64,000 bases of DNA, taken from positions 62,001 to 126,000 of the forward strand of contig NZ_JAUASW010000002.1 of assembly GCF_030345705.1 (NCBI RefSeq). Direction: 5' to 3'. Positions within the stretch are counted from its first letter, which is position 1. Every line of letters starts with the position of its first letter. The stretch comes from Pelomonas sp. SE-A7. Its GTDB lineage: Bacteria > Pseudomonadota > Gammaproteobacteria > Burkholderiales > Burkholderiaceae_C. Shown here in pieces: positions 16,514 to 24,834 of this stretch. The notes below the pieces were generated by a model. The model had not been told where the DNA came from, did no database searches, and saw only the letters and a program-made list of their open reading frames with translations. The position numbers and the translations under genes are program-made.

Positions 16514-17431
16514 ATGCCTGAGACCGCCTACTCCGTCCGCCGCACCGCGAGCAGCGAATTCATTCAGCTCCGCGGCCTGCGCCACCACCTCTTGCGCTGG
16601 GGCGATGCCTCGCTGGTCAAGGACGACAAGCCGCTGCTGGTGATGCTGCATGGCTGGATGGACGTGGGCGCCTCGTTCCAGTTTGTCGTCGATGCGCTGG
16701 CCCGGCTGGGCGAGCAGCGCGCCATCGTCGCCATGGACTGGCGCGGCTTCGGTCTGACCGAGAACAGCGGCGGCGACGCCTACTGGTTCCCCGACTACCT
16801 GGGCGACCTCGACGCCCTGCTCGACGCCATCAGCCCCGACGCCCCGGTGGACCTGCTGGGCCACAGCATGGGCGGCAATGTGGTGATGAGCTTTGCCGGC
16901 GTGCGGCCCGGCCGCATCCGCAAGCTGATCAACCTGGAAGGTTTCGGCCTGCCGGAGACGAAACCGGAGATGTCGCCTGGCCGCCTGGTCGCCTGGCTGG
17001 ACGAGCTGAAGCAGCCGCAGCAGCTCAAGCCCTATGCCTCGCTCGCCGAGGTGGCGGCGCGGCTGCGCAAGACCAATCCCCGCCTCAGCGCCGCCAAGGC
17101 CGACTGGCTGGCGCCGCACTGGGCGCGCGAGGTCGAGGGGCAGTGGATCATCCTGGGCGACCCGGCCCACAAGCGCACCAATCCCATCCTCTACCGCAAG
17201 GCCGAGGCGCTGGCCGCCTGGTCGGCGATCGAGGCACCCACGCTCTGGGTTGAGGGCGACTCGACCAATCTCTCGCAATGGTGGGGCGACCGCTATCCGC
17301 GCGAGGATTTCGAATCGCGCCTGGCCGTGGTCCAGAACCTGCAGCGCTGCACGCTCAAGGACGCCGGCCACATGCTGCACCACGACCAGCCCGAGGCGCT
17401 GGCCGAGCGCCTGGCCTCATTCCTGGCCTGA
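16514..17431 (+). CDS. Alpha/beta hydrolase
   Basis: A 305-residue single-domain alpha/beta hydrolase. The oxyanion-hole region is VMLHGWMDVGASF, the nucleophile elbow is LLGHSMGGNVVM, the acid probably lies near LWVEGDSTN, and the histidine in KDAGHMLHHDQPEALA. No signal peptide is visible, so it is cytoplasmic. The substrate is not predictable; relatives are annotated as esterases or haloalkane dehalogenase-like enzymes. It is divergent from the acetyltransferase gene, and its end overlaps that of the DUF4212 gene by 15 nt in convergent orientation. Confidence 0.85.
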   Translation: MPETAYSVRRTASSEFIQLRGLRHHLLRWGDASLVKDDKPLLVMLHGWMDVGASFQFVVDALARLGEQRAIVAMDWRGFGLTENSGGDAYWFPDYLGDLDALLDAISPDAPVDLLGHSMGGNVVMSFAGVRPGRIRKLINLEGFGLPETKPEMSPGRLVAWLDELKQPQQLKPYASLAEVAARLRKTNPRLSAAKADWLAPHWAREVEGQWIILGDPAHKRTNPILYRKAEALAAWSAIEAPTLWVEGDSTNLSQWWGDRYPREDFESRLAVVQNLQRCTLKDAGHMLHHDQPEALAERLASFLA

Positions 17432-17680
17432 ACGGCCGGCTTGCTCTTCGTCGAGCCGGTTCATCCGGCGAGCGTAGATCCAGCTGATCGCCAGGTAGGC
17501 GATCAGCGCACCCTGCGAAGCCACCCAGAAGCTGAAGGGCCAGCCGAAGAAGACGAAATCCAGGTCGCGAGCAAAGAAGGGCACGACGAAGGTGGGCACG
17601 GCCCAGAGCACGACCAGCAGCCAGGTCAGCCGCATATTGCTGCGCCAGTAGCGGCGCTGGCGATCGGTATTCACTGGCAT
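17417..17680 (-). CDS. DUF4212-type small subunit of a sodium:solute symporter, without its large subunit
   Basis: An 87-residue protein with a basic N-terminus (DRQRRYWRSNMRLTWLLVVL) and two membrane helices, LLVVLWAVPTFVVPFF and WVASQGALIAYLAISW. Its YWRSN..L and FGWPFSFWVASQGALIAYLAISWIYA-type pattern is that of DUF4212 proteins, annotated as small subunits of solute:sodium symporters. Such genes normally sit next to an SSS-family transporter gene. None is present within the window on either side. The start ATG at 17680 gives MPVNTDRQRR. Its start overlaps the end of the next membrane-protein gene by 10 nt. Confidence 0.8.
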   Translation of the reverse strand: MPVNTDRQRRYWRSNMRLTWLLVVLWAVPTFVVPFFARDLDFVFFGWPFSFWVASQGALIAYLAISWIYARRMNRLDEEQAGRSGQE

Positions 17681-17925
17681 TGGGTGTTCTCCAGGCAGAG
17701 CCGGAGCTTGAGCGCCGTGGCCGTGAGCCACAGGCCCAGGGCCAGCCAGGGCGCCCAGCGGCGGCCGGCCGGCTGCTCGAAGGGCCGCACCACCACGTCC
17801 AGCAGGCCGTAGAAGAAATTGCCCTCGCGCCGCGCGCCAATGAGGGCGCCGAGCAGGGTCCGGCCCAGCCAGGCCAGCAGGCCGATTTCGGCCACCAGTT
17901 TGAGCGCGGAGACGAGCAGCAGCAT
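17671..17925 (-). CDS. Small hypothetical inner-membrane protein
   Basis: An 84-residue protein with two hydrophobic segments (LLLVSALKLVAEIGLLAWLGRTLLGAL and APWLALGLWLTATALKLRL) joined by a loop containing the basic-aromatic stretch ARREGNFFYGLLDVVVRPFE. I do not recognise a named family. Similar short proteins are common as hypotheticals in Burkholderiales. It is translationally coupled with the downstream DUF4212 gene (10 nt overlap), which suggests that the two act together. The start was set at the ATG before LLLVSAL; upstream in-frame starts run through the divergent prfB promoter region. Confidence 0.65.
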   Translation of the reverse strand: MLLLVSALKLVAEIGLLAWLGRTLLGALIGARREGNFFYGLLDVVVRPFEQPAGRRWAPWLALGLWLTATALKLRLCLENTQCQ

Positions 17926-18046
17926 GGCCGGCAGCTTAAGGCCAGGGCCCGGCCGGCGGCCCCGGCACTTCCCCCGGGGCGCACGGCTAAAATGCCGCCT
18001 TCTTCCCGCGCCCGGGATTCCCCGGGCGCCACCAACAGAAAACACC

Positions 18047-19151
18047 ATGGACATCGAACGCATCAACGCGATCGGTACGACCCTCGCCGATCTGACAGCG
18101 CGTACCGCCGCGCTAAGGGGGTATCTTTGACTACGACCGCAAATCCCTGCGGTTGAACGAAGTCAACGCCTCGCTCGAGAACCCCAACGTCTGGAACGAC
18201 CCCAAGCGCGCCCAGGAACTGGGCAAGGAAAAGCGCTCGCTGGAACAGGTCGTCGACACGATCAAGCACCTCGAGACCAATCTGTCGGACAACACCGAGC
18301 TCTACGAGATGAGCAAGGCCGACGAGGACTTCGATGGCCTGGAGGCCATTGAGGGCGACGCCGATACGCTGCGCGCCAAGGTCGAGGAACTGGAGTTCCG
18401 CCGGATGTTCAACAACCCGGCCGACCCGAGCAACTGCTTCATCGACATCCAGGCCGGCGCCGGCGGCACCGAGGCCTGCGACTGGGCCGGCATGCTGCTG
18501 CGCCAGTACCTGAAGTACTGCGAGCGCAAGGGCTTCAAGACCACGATGGAAGACGAGACGCCGGGCGACGTGGCCGGCCTCAAGAGCGCCACCATCAAGG
18601 TCGAGGGCGAATACGCCTTCGGCCTGCTGCGCACCGAGACCGGCGTGCACCGCCTGGTGCGCAAGTCGCCGTTCGACTCCTCGGGCGGCCGCCACACCAG
18701 CTTCGCCTCGCTGTTCGTCTACCCCGAGATCGACGACTCGATCGAGATCGACATCAACCCGTCCGACGTGCGCACCGACACCTTCCGTGCCAGCGGTGCC
18801 GGCGGCCAGCACATTAACAAGACCGACTCGGCGGTGCGCCTCACGCACATCCCGACCGGCATCGTCGTGCAGTGCCAGGACGGCCGCAGCCAGCACAGCA
18901 ACCGCGACGTGGCCTGGAAGCGGCTGCGCTCGCGCCTGTACGACCACGAGATGCGCAAGCGCCAGGCCGAGCAGCAGAAGCTCGAGGACAGCAAGACCGA
19001 CGTGGGCTGGGGCCACCAGATCCGCTCCTATGTGCTGGACCAGAGCCGCATCAAGGACCTGCGCACCAACTACGAGACCTCGGCCACCCAGAAGGTGCTG
19101 GACGGTGATCTCGACGCGTTCATCCAAGAAAGCCTGAAGCAAGGCGTCTGA
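18047..19151 (+). CDS. prfB: Peptide chain release factor 2, with programmed +1 frameshift
   Basis: RF2 releases the peptide at UGA and UAA codons. The gene is read as 18047-18127, then +1 shifted to 18129-19151, giving about 367 residues, close to the 365 of E. coli RF2. The first frame ends at an in-frame TGA (18128-18130) at codon 28. The second frame contains the RF2 tripeptide SPF (RKSPFDSSGG), which reads the stop codon, and the catalytic GGQ (ASGAGGQHINKTDS). Low RF2 levels slow termination at the internal TGA and favour the shift, so the gene regulates itself. A small EamA-like gene overlaps its stop by 1 nt. Confidence 0.97.
18116..18131 (+). promoter_or_regulatory. RF2 programmed +1 frameshift site
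   Basis: The sequence AGG GGG TAT CTT TGA C matches the classical prfB recoding signal: an internal Shine-Dalgarno-like AGGGGG 3 nt before the slippery CTT, then the in-frame stop TGA followed by C, a weak termination context. The ribosome shifts from CTT to TTT and continues in the +1 frame. Confidence 0.95.
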
Positions 19152-19594
19152 TGAAGACCCCCTTGCTGATCGCCCTGATCGCCGCCATCGCAGGACAGGT
19201 GCTCTACCACCTGGCGCAGAAAAGCGTCAGCGCGGCCGCGCACCCGGTCCTGTCGCTGCTGGCGTTCTATGCACTTGCCGCCCTGATGAGCCTGCCGCTG
19301 TTCCTGCTCTTCCCGCTCCAGACCGGGCTGGGCGAGGGCCTGCGGCAGATGAATTGGGCCACGGTGGGCGTGGCGCTCAGCATCGTGCTGGTCGAAGTCG
19401 GCTTCCTGCTGGTCTACCGCGCTGGCGGCAGCCTGCAGACGACCTACATCGTCAGCGCCCTCATTTCCACGGCCGCCCTCGTCCTGCTGGGCTGGCTGTT
19501 CTACAGCGAGGTGCTGAGCGGCACCAAGATCGCCGGCCTGTGCCTCGCACTGGCCGGCATCTGGCTGCTCAGCCGCCCCGTTGCCAATTCCTGA
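19151..19594 (+). CDS. Small EamA/DMT-like transporter protein
   Basis: A 147-residue, highly hydrophobic protein with about five membrane helices. The C-terminal half (TTYIVSALISTAALVLLGWL, then KIAGLCLALAGIWLLSR) is the EamA signature, corresponding to one half of a typical ten-helix DMT transporter. It probably works as a dimer like other half-size EamA proteins. The substrate is unknown. The ATG overlaps the prfB stop by 1 nt (TGATG), so it is translated from the prfB transcript. Confidence 0.8.
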   Translation: MKTPLLIALIAAIAGQVLYHLAQKSVSAAAHPVLSLLAFYALAALMSLPLFLLFPLQTGLGEGLRQMNWATVGVALSIVLVEVGFLLVYRAGGSLQTTYIVSALISTAALVLLGWLFYSEVLSGTKIAGLCLALAGIWLLSRPVANS

Positions 19595-19611
19595 TCCCTA
19601 GGACCCATCCC

Positions 19612-22302
19612 ATGCGTGAAGGCACCGCCCCCCTGATCCACCTCGCCGACTACCAGCAGCCGGCCTTCTGGATACGCACGGTCGACATCAGCTTCGACCT
19701 GGAACCGGCCAAGACCCTGGTCATCAACAAGATGAAGATAGAGCGCAACACGGCCGTGCCCCACGGCCCGCTGCGCCTGCACGGCGAGGAACTGCAGCTG
19801 CTGCGCGTGCTGATCAACGGCGAGAGCGTGTCCTTCCGCCAGGAAGGCCATGAGCTGGTGATCGAATCGGCGCCGGACGCCGACTTCCTGCTCGAGATCC
19901 GCAACACCTGCGCCCCGGAGAAGAACACGGCGCTGTCGGGCCTCTACACCTCGGGCGGCAGCTTCTTCACGCAGTGCGAGGCCGAGGGCTTCCGCCGCAT
20001 CACCTATTTCCTGGACCGCCCCGACGTGATGGCGGTCTACACGGTGACGCTGCGTGCCGACAAGGCCCGCTTCCCGGTGCTGCTGGCCAACGGCAATCTG
20101 GTCGAGACCGGCGCGGTCGATGCCAACCGCCATTTCGCCGTCTGGCACGACCCCTTCCCCAAGCCCAGCTACCTGTTCGCCCTGGTGGCCGGCGACCTGG
20201 TCCACCGCGAGCAGCGCATCACCACGCGCGCCGGCAAGGACCATCTGCTGCAGGTCTATGTTCGCCGCGGCGACCTGGAGAAGACCGAGCATGCGATGAA
20301 CTCGCTGATCGCCTCCATCGTCTGGGACGAGGCCCGCTTCAGTCTGCCGCTGGACCTTGAGCGCTTCATGATCGTCGGCGTGTCCGACTTCAACATGGGC
20401 GCGATGGAGAACAAGGGCCTGAACATCTTCAACACCAGCGCCCTGCTCGCCTCGCCGGCCACGGCCACCGATGCCGACTTCAGCCGCATCGAGGCCATCG
20501 TCGCCCACGAGTACTTCCACAACTGGACCGGCAACCGCGTGACCTGCCGCGACTGGTTCCAGCTGTCGCTGAAGGAAGGCCTGACCGTGTTCCGCGACCA
20601 GGAGTTCTCGATGGACATGGCGGCCGCGCCCAGCGCCCGCGCCGTCTGCCGCATCCAGGACGTGCGCCAGCTGCGCGCCATGCAGTTCCCCGAGGACTCG
20701 GGCGCCATGGCCCATCCGGTACGCCCGGCCAGCTACGTCGAGATCAACAACTTCTACACCGCCACCGTCTACGACAAGGGCGCCGAGCTGGTGCGCATGT
20801 ACCAGACCCTGGTCGGCCGCAAGGGCTTCGAGGCCGGCATGAAGCTCTATTTCGAGCGCCATGATGGCCAGGCCGTGACCTGCGACGACTTCGCCCAGGC
20901 CATTGCCGACGCCAACCCCGGCTCGGCCCTGAGCACGCGCCTGGATGCCTTCAAGCGCTGGTATTCGCAGGCCGGCACGCCGCGCGTGACCGCCCGCGGC
21001 GCCTACGACGCCGCAGCCCAGACGTACACGCTGACGCTGACGCAAGCCAACCCGCCCAGCCCCGGCCAGGACCAGAAGCTGCCCCAGGTGATCCCGGTCG
21101 CCATGGGCCTCTTGGGCGCCGATGGCCAGGCCCTGCCGCTGCAACTGCAGGGCGAGGCCGCCGCCGTCGGCACCGAGCGCGTGCTGGTGCTGGAACAGGC
21201 CGAGCAGAGCTTCGTCTTCACCCAGGTGGCCTCGGCGCCCGTGCCCTCGCTGCTGCGCGGCTTCTCGGCCCCGGTGCTGCTGGACGACGGCCTCACGGAC
21301 GCCGAGTTGCTGGTGCTGCTGCAACATGACGCCGATGCCTTCAACCGCTGGGAAGCCAGCCAGCGCCTGGCGCTGAACCGCATCCTGGCCGCGGTGCGCG
21401 CCGGCAAGGCCCTGGTGCTGGACGGCGCCTATGTGGAGGCCATGCGCAGCGTGCTGCGCCATCCGCAGCTGGACTCGGCCTTCAAGGAGCTGGCCCTGAC
21501 CCTGCCCGGCGAGGCCTACATCGCCGAGCAGCTGGACGTGGTCGATCCGCAAGCCATCCATGCCGCCGTCGTAGCAGCGCAGGCCCAGTTGGCCCATTCG
21601 CTACGCGAAGACTGGGTAGCGGCCTTCGAGGCCAACCAGGTCACCGGCGGCTACCGCCCCGACCCGGTCTCGTCCGGCAAGCGTGCGCTGGCGAATCTGG
21701 CCCTGGCCATGCTGGTGCTGGACGCCGGCCGCAGCGGCGATGCCGTCTGGCCGGGCCGCGCCTACCAGCGCTTCAAGGACGCCGGCAACATGACCGACCG
21801 CCTGGGCGCCCTGGCCGCCCTGGTCAATGCCCATGCCGAGCTGGCCGAGCCCGCGCTGCAGCGCTTCCATGCGCTGTTCAAGGACGAGGCCCTGGTCGTG
21901 GACAAGTGGTTCGCCCTGCAGGGCCGCGCCAGCGAGAGCGCCGGCAAGACCTTTGCCCGCGTCAAGCAGCTGATGCAGCACCCGGACTTCACGCTCAAGA
22001 ACCCGAACCGCGCCCGCAGCCTGATCTTCTCGCTGTGCATGTTCAACCCGGCTGCCTTCCATCGTGCCGACGCCGCCGGCTATGTGTTCTGGGCCGACCA
22101 GCTGCTGGCCCTGGATGCGATCAATCCGCAGATCGCCGGCCGCCTGGCCCGCGTGATGGACCGCTGGACCAAGCTGGCCGAGCCCTACCGCAGCGCCGCC
22201 CGCGAAGCCATCGTCCGCGTGGCTGCCAAGGCCGAGCTGTCCAGCGATGTGCGCGAGATCATCGAGCGCGCCCTTGCCTCCGAAGCCAAGGAACAAGCAT
22301 GA
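19612..22302 (+). CDS. pepN: Aminopeptidase N (M1 family)
   Basis: The 896-residue metallopeptidase shows the M1 exopeptidase motif GAMENKG and the zinc site HEYFHNWTGNR with the third ligand E in LKEGLTVFRDQEFS. The catalytic Tyr lies in the VYDKGAELVRMY region. The long helical C-terminal domain (residues ~550-896) is that of the proteobacterial PepN type. It removes N-terminal residues from peptides in the cytoplasm. ATG 19612 follows the EamA-like gene by 17 nt and gives MREGTAPLIHLADYQQP, the normal start. fbp overlaps its stop by 4 nt. Confidence 0.95.
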   Translation: MREGTAPLIHLADYQQPAFWIRTVDISFDLEPAKTLVINKMKIERNTAVPHGPLRLHGEELQLLRVLINGESVSFRQEGHELVIESAPDADFLLEIRNTCAPEKNTALSGLYTSGGSFFTQCEAEGFRRITYFLDRPDVMAVYTVTLRADKARFPVLLANGNLVETGAVDANRHFAVWHDPFPKPSYLFALVAGDLVHREQRITTRAGKDHLLQVYVRRGDLEKTEHAMNSLIASIVWDEARFSLPLDLERFMIVGVSDFNMGAMENKGLNIFNTSALLASPATATDADFSRIEAIVAHEYFHNWTGNRVTCRDWFQLSLKEGLTVFRDQEFSMDMAAAPSARAVCRIQDVRQLRAMQFPEDSGAMAHPVRPASYVEINNFYTATVYDKGAELVRMYQTLVGRKGFEAGMKLYFERHDGQAVTCDDFAQAIADANPGSALSTRLDAFKRWYSQAGTPRVTARGAYDAAAQTYTLTLTQANPPSPGQDQKLPQVIPVAMGLLGADGQALPLQLQGEAAAVGTERVLVLEQAEQSFVFTQVASAPVPSLLRGFSAPVLLDDGLTDAELLVLLQHDADAFNRWEASQRLALNRILAAVRAGKALVLDGAYVEAMRSVLRHPQLDSAFKELALTLPGEAYIAEQLDVVDPQAIHAAVVAAQAQLAHSLREDWVAAFEANQVTGGYRPDPVSSGKRALANLALAMLVLDAGRSGDAVWPGRAYQRFKDAGNMTDRLGALAALVNAHAELAEPALQRFHALFKDEALVVDKWFALQGRASESAGKTFARVKQLMQHPDFTLKNPNRARSLIFSLCMFNPAAFHRADAAGYVFWADQLLALDAINPQIAGRLARVMDRWTKLAEPYRSAAREAIVRVAAKAELSSDVREIIERALASEAKEQA

Positions 22303-23309
22303 CCCGTCGTGTCAGCCTTACCCAGTACCTGATCGAACAGCAGCGCCAGCACGGCCACATCCCGCAGGAGCTGCGGCTGCTGATCGAGATCGTGGCCCGC
22401 GCCTGCAAGCGCATCGCCATCAGCGTCAACAAGGGCGAGCTCGGCGACGTGCTGGGCACGGCCTCCAGCGAGAACGTGCAGGGCGAGATCCAGAAGAAGC
22501 TGGACATCATCGCCAACGAGGTGCTGATCGAAGCCAACGAATGGGGCGGCCACCTGGCGGCCATGGCCTCGGAAGAGATGGAAGGCATCTACGTGGTGCC
22601 CAACCGCTATCCGCAAGGCGAGTACCTGCTGCTGTTCGATCCGCTCGATGGTTCGTCCAACATCGACGTCAACGTCAGCATCGGCACCATCTTCTCGGTG
22701 CTGCGCAAGGTCACCAACCACCGCGGCGTCGGCGAGGAAGACTTCCTGCAGCCGGGCAAGCAGCAGGTGGCGGCCGGCTACTGCATCTACGGCCCGCAGA
22801 CCACCCTGGTGCTGACCCTGGGCGACGGCGTGGCCATGTTCACGCTGGACCGCGAACAGGGCAGCTTCGTGCTGACCGGCGAGGACGTGAAGATCCCGGA
22901 GGACACCAAGGAGTTCGCGATCAATATGTCGAACATGCGCCACTGGGACGCCCCGGTGAAGCGCTACATCGACGAATGCCTGGCCGGCACGACCGGCCCG
23001 CGCGGCAAGGACTTCAACATGCGCTGGATCGCCTCCATGGTGGCCGACGTGCATCGCATCCTGACCCGCGGCGGCGTCTTCATGTATCCCTGGGACGCCC
23101 GCGAGCCCAACAAGGCCGGCAAGCTGCGCCTGATGTACGAGGCCAATCCCATGGCCTTCCTGGTCGAGCAGGCCGGCGGCGCGGCCACCAATGCCCGCGA
23201 GCGCATCCTCGACATGCAGCCCACCAAGCTGCACGAGCGCGTGGCCGTGGTGCTGGGCTCCAAGAACGAGGTAGAGCGGGTCACCAGCTACCACCTGGCT
23301 GACAGCTGA
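22299..23309 (+). CDS. fbp: Fructose-1,6-bisphosphatase class I
   Basis: This 336-residue enzyme hydrolyses fructose-1,6-bisphosphate to fructose-6-phosphate in gluconeogenesis. The metal and phosphate-binding motif LLLFDPLDGSSNIDVNVS is complete. Other FBPase I hallmarks include ASEEMEGIYVVPNRY, the NMRWIASMVADVHRILTRGG stretch, and RLMYEANPMAFLVEQAGG near the C-terminus. The start overlaps the pepN stop (ATGA), so the two are translationally coupled. The tRNA-Thr locus follows immediately. Confidence 0.96.
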   Translation: MTRRVSLTQYLIEQQRQHGHIPQELRLLIEIVARACKRIAISVNKGELGDVLGTASSENVQGEIQKKLDIIANEVLIEANEWGGHLAAMASEEMEGIYVVPNRYPQGEYLLLFDPLDGSSNIDVNVSIGTIFSVLRKVTNHRGVGEEDFLQPGKQQVAAGYCIYGPQTTLVLTLGDGVAMFTLDREQGSFVLTGEDVKIPEDTKEFAINMSNMRHWDAPVKRYIDECLAGTTGPRGKDFNMRWIASMVADVHRILTRGGVFMYPWDAREPNKAGKLRLMYEANPMAFLVEQAGGAATNARERILDMQPTKLHERVAVVLGSKNEVERVTSYHLADS

Positions 23310-23325
23310 AAACTTCTGCTATAGT
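23299..23325 (+). promoter_or_regulatory. Probable promoter of the tRNA-Thr locus
   Basis: CTGACA (23299-23304, 5/6 to the -35 consensus) lies inside the end of fbp. TATAGT (23320-23325, 5/6 to the -10 consensus, preceded by TGC as in an extended -10) follows after 15 nt. A GC-rich stretch (CGCGGG) after the -10 resembles the discriminator of stable-RNA promoters. The spacer is short, so this is a prediction. Confidence 0.5.
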
Positions 23326-23360
23326 CGCGGGCTCGCAGCAAGCAGCCGCTTGATGGCGAA

Positions 23361-23398
23361 GCCGATGTAGCTCAGTTGGTAGAGCAGCGCATTCGTAA
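23361..23398 (+). pseudogene. Truncated copy of the 5' half of tRNA-Thr
   Basis: These 38 nt are identical to the first 38 nt of the intact tRNA-Thr at 23507, through the anticodon loop (ending ATTCGTAA). Identity then stops abruptly. The following sequence (23399 on, containing GGGTTCGAGCCC) can form a short T-arm-like hairpin but cannot restore the acceptor stem. No functional tRNA can be folded from it. The break falls inside the segment shared by the att repeats, so it looks like a recombination scar. Confidence 0.8.
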
Positions 23399-23506
23399 GT
23401 AGAGGGTTCGAGCCCAAAAGCTCCTGTAGAATCCACCGCTTAGCGCCAGCCGGCCGCAACTAAGAACGCAGTAATAAGGTCGCAAAGAACAGGTTAAGAA
23501 GGTTTT

Positions 23507-23582
23507 GCCGATGTAGCTCAGTTGGTAGAGCAGCGCATTCGTAATGCGAAGGTCGGGAGTTCGACTCTCTTCATCGGCACCA
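23507..23582 (+). tRNA. tRNA-Thr (anticodon CGU)
   Basis: A complete cloverleaf is visible: acceptor stem GCCGATG/CATCGGC, D arm with GCTCAGTTGGTAGAGC, anticodon arm CGCATTCGTAATGCG with CGT in the loop centre (reads ACG, Thr), T arm with GAGTTCGACTCTC, discriminator A, and encoded CCA (23580-23582). Its 3' part (from 23537) is one copy of the 46-bp direct repeat that recurs at 32958, so the gene is the integration target of the element downstream. The integration leaves the tRNA intact. Confidence 0.95.
23537..23582 (+). repeat. attL, 46-bp direct repeat (tRNA-Thr 3' half)
   Basis: This stretch runs from ATTCG in the anticodon loop to the CCA end and is identical to 32958-33003. The flanking bases differ on both sides (C versus A before, C versus A after), so the repeat length is exactly 46 bp. 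It is the left junction of the element. Confidence 0.92.
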
Positions 23583-23592
23583 CTCCTTGCAG

Positions 23593-23622
23593 AAGGCCAC
23601 CCCTCACCGGGTGGCCTTTTTG
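23593..23622 (+). terminator. Intrinsic terminator after tRNA-Thr
   Basis: An inverted repeat AAGGCCACCC / GGGTGGCCTT with a 6-nt loop is followed by a T run. It would end the tRNA transcript just inside the element, so the element appears to supply a terminator to the tRNA gene it rebuilds. Confidence 0.85.
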
Positions 23623-24012
23623 CTTTCCGCCTCGCATCTTCCGCCTTGCCCTCAATCATGGGCCCAACAGAACATCACTCCACCGGAGTGCAGACGCCTG
23701 TACTCGCGCACACCATCCACCCCAGGCACGATTCGCGGACACAAACCGCCCCACCACATCTCCCACCAACTTCAATCATAGTTAAACATCAGCAACCAGC
23801 AACAACCAAAGATGGATTTCAAATTCGGAATCAATGCAATCATTGCGGAACAAATTTGTTCTTAAAAATCATAGACTTATTTGCTGTATATAAAGTCAGC
23901 ACTGCGCCTTTTCCGTTTTTGCACTGCGCCTTTGCCATCGGATCTCTGACTCATTGCACATTACGCGCGGCCTGCTGTACACTGCAGCCTACGCGACGAT
24001 GAGGAGATGCCC
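23623..24012. other. AT-rich leader region of the element, no gene seen
   Basis: About 390 nt without a convincing ORF. The part 23760-23930 is much richer in A+T than its surroundings. It contains a TATATAA stretch (about 23886-23893) that could act as a -10 region, and a 12-bp direct repeat GCACTGCGCCTT at 23899-23910 and 23921-23932. It probably holds the promoter and operators of the gene starting at 24013; no specific regulator site could be assigned. Confidence 0.45.
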
Positions 24013-24594
24013 ATGTCCGATCCGATCCAGCTAGCCATTGCGAAGCTCCAGGCGAAGCTTCGGGAACAGGAGCGCGCGGCGTCAAAGACCAAGATGGCCA
24101 TCAACGCACTTTGCGAGGCTGTGGACTTGCCACCGATGTACGCCGAAGACGCCGAAGAGAACCATGACGTTGCTTCGCTCTCGATTCGCTCAGACCAGTT
24201 CTATGGTCAACCCCTCGCGGCCGCGATTCGCACCATCTTGGAGATGCGCCGCAAGCAAGATCGCGGGCCAGCCACGGTGAACGAGATTTATGCAGCGCTG
24301 ATTGAAGGCGGGTTTGCCTTCGATACCCGCAACGAGGAGAACGCGAAGCGAGGGCTGCGGATTAGCCTTACCAAGAACTCTGTCACGTTCCACAAGCTGC
24401 CCAACGGCAAGTACGGCCTGTTGGACTGGTATCCGGCTGCAAAGACGAAGCGGCCGAGGAATGGCAGCACGTCTGGGGCTGCGGACGATGATGGCGGAAA
24501 TGACAACGCCGACTTCGACCTAAGCACCTCGGATGAGGGCAACGAGAATTTCTTTGCAACAGCCGATGACAGCGGCCCAGAAGATGCGCGCTGA
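24013..24594 (+). CDS. Putative winged-helix (HARE-HTH-like) protein of the element
   Basis: A 193-residue protein. Residues ~5-40 form a probable coiled coil (IAKLQAKLREQERAASKTK). Residues ~70-145 have the layout of a HARE-HTH/winged-helix domain: a helix (AAIRTILEMRRK), TVNEIYAALIEGGFAF, a recognition-helix region (AKRGLRISLTKN), then the wing HKLPNGKYGLLDW. The C-terminal ~45 residues are acidic and low-complexity (DDDGGNDNADFDLS). HARE-HTH domains occur in restriction and chromatin-linked proteins, so DNA binding is plausible; the role is unknown. GAGGAG (24001-24006) is 6 nt before ATG 24013, so this was chosen over the ATG at 24007. Confidence 0.6.
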   Translation: MSDPIQLAIAKLQAKLREQERAASKTKMAINALCEAVDLPPMYAEDAEENHDVASLSIRSDQFYGQPLAAAIRTILEMRRKQDRGPATVNEIYAALIEGGFAFDTRNEENAKRGLRISLTKNSVTFHKLPNGKYGLLDWYPAAKTKRPRNGSTSGAADDDGGNDNADFDLSTSDEGNENFFATADDSGPEDAR

Positions 24595-24834
24595 ACGGAT
24601 AGGAGCAGAAATGAAGACGTAAGAAGGAAGAAGCCCCGACACCCCGAAGCTCTGTGGCGGAGGGAGGGATGTCGAGGCTGCTTGGCACAGAGGCTGACTA
24701 CCAATCAGCCTTTAAGTGGTTGGGGGCGACCCAAGCACCTGCACCGTCTATGTAGACCGGCCCGAAGTGTAGTTCGTTCGGGCTGCGCAGGCAATCGACT
24801 GCCCCTTCAATCCTTTTCGATTGGAGGTGACGCC
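24595..24834. other. Structured untranslated region before a 41-residue ORF
   Basis: No ORF with a usable start is seen here. Several inverted repeats suggest structured RNA: GGCTGA/TCAGCC around 24690-24710, and two alternative partners for the segment next to the downstream Shine-Dalgarno: CAATCGA (24792-24798) and CAATC (24808-24812) can each pair with GATTG (24819-24823). This may control translation of the small ORF that follows, but is only a prediction. Confidence 0.35.

Noticed and set aside
19501..21597. 698-codon minus-strand frame across pepN
   Set aside because: It mirrors pepN, which has full catalytic motifs; the antisense product is low-complexity.
23399..23440. Possible second complete tRNA after the broken 5' half
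   Set aside because: The T-arm-like GGGTTCGAGCCC is present, but no 3' strand pairs with the acceptor stem GCCGATG.
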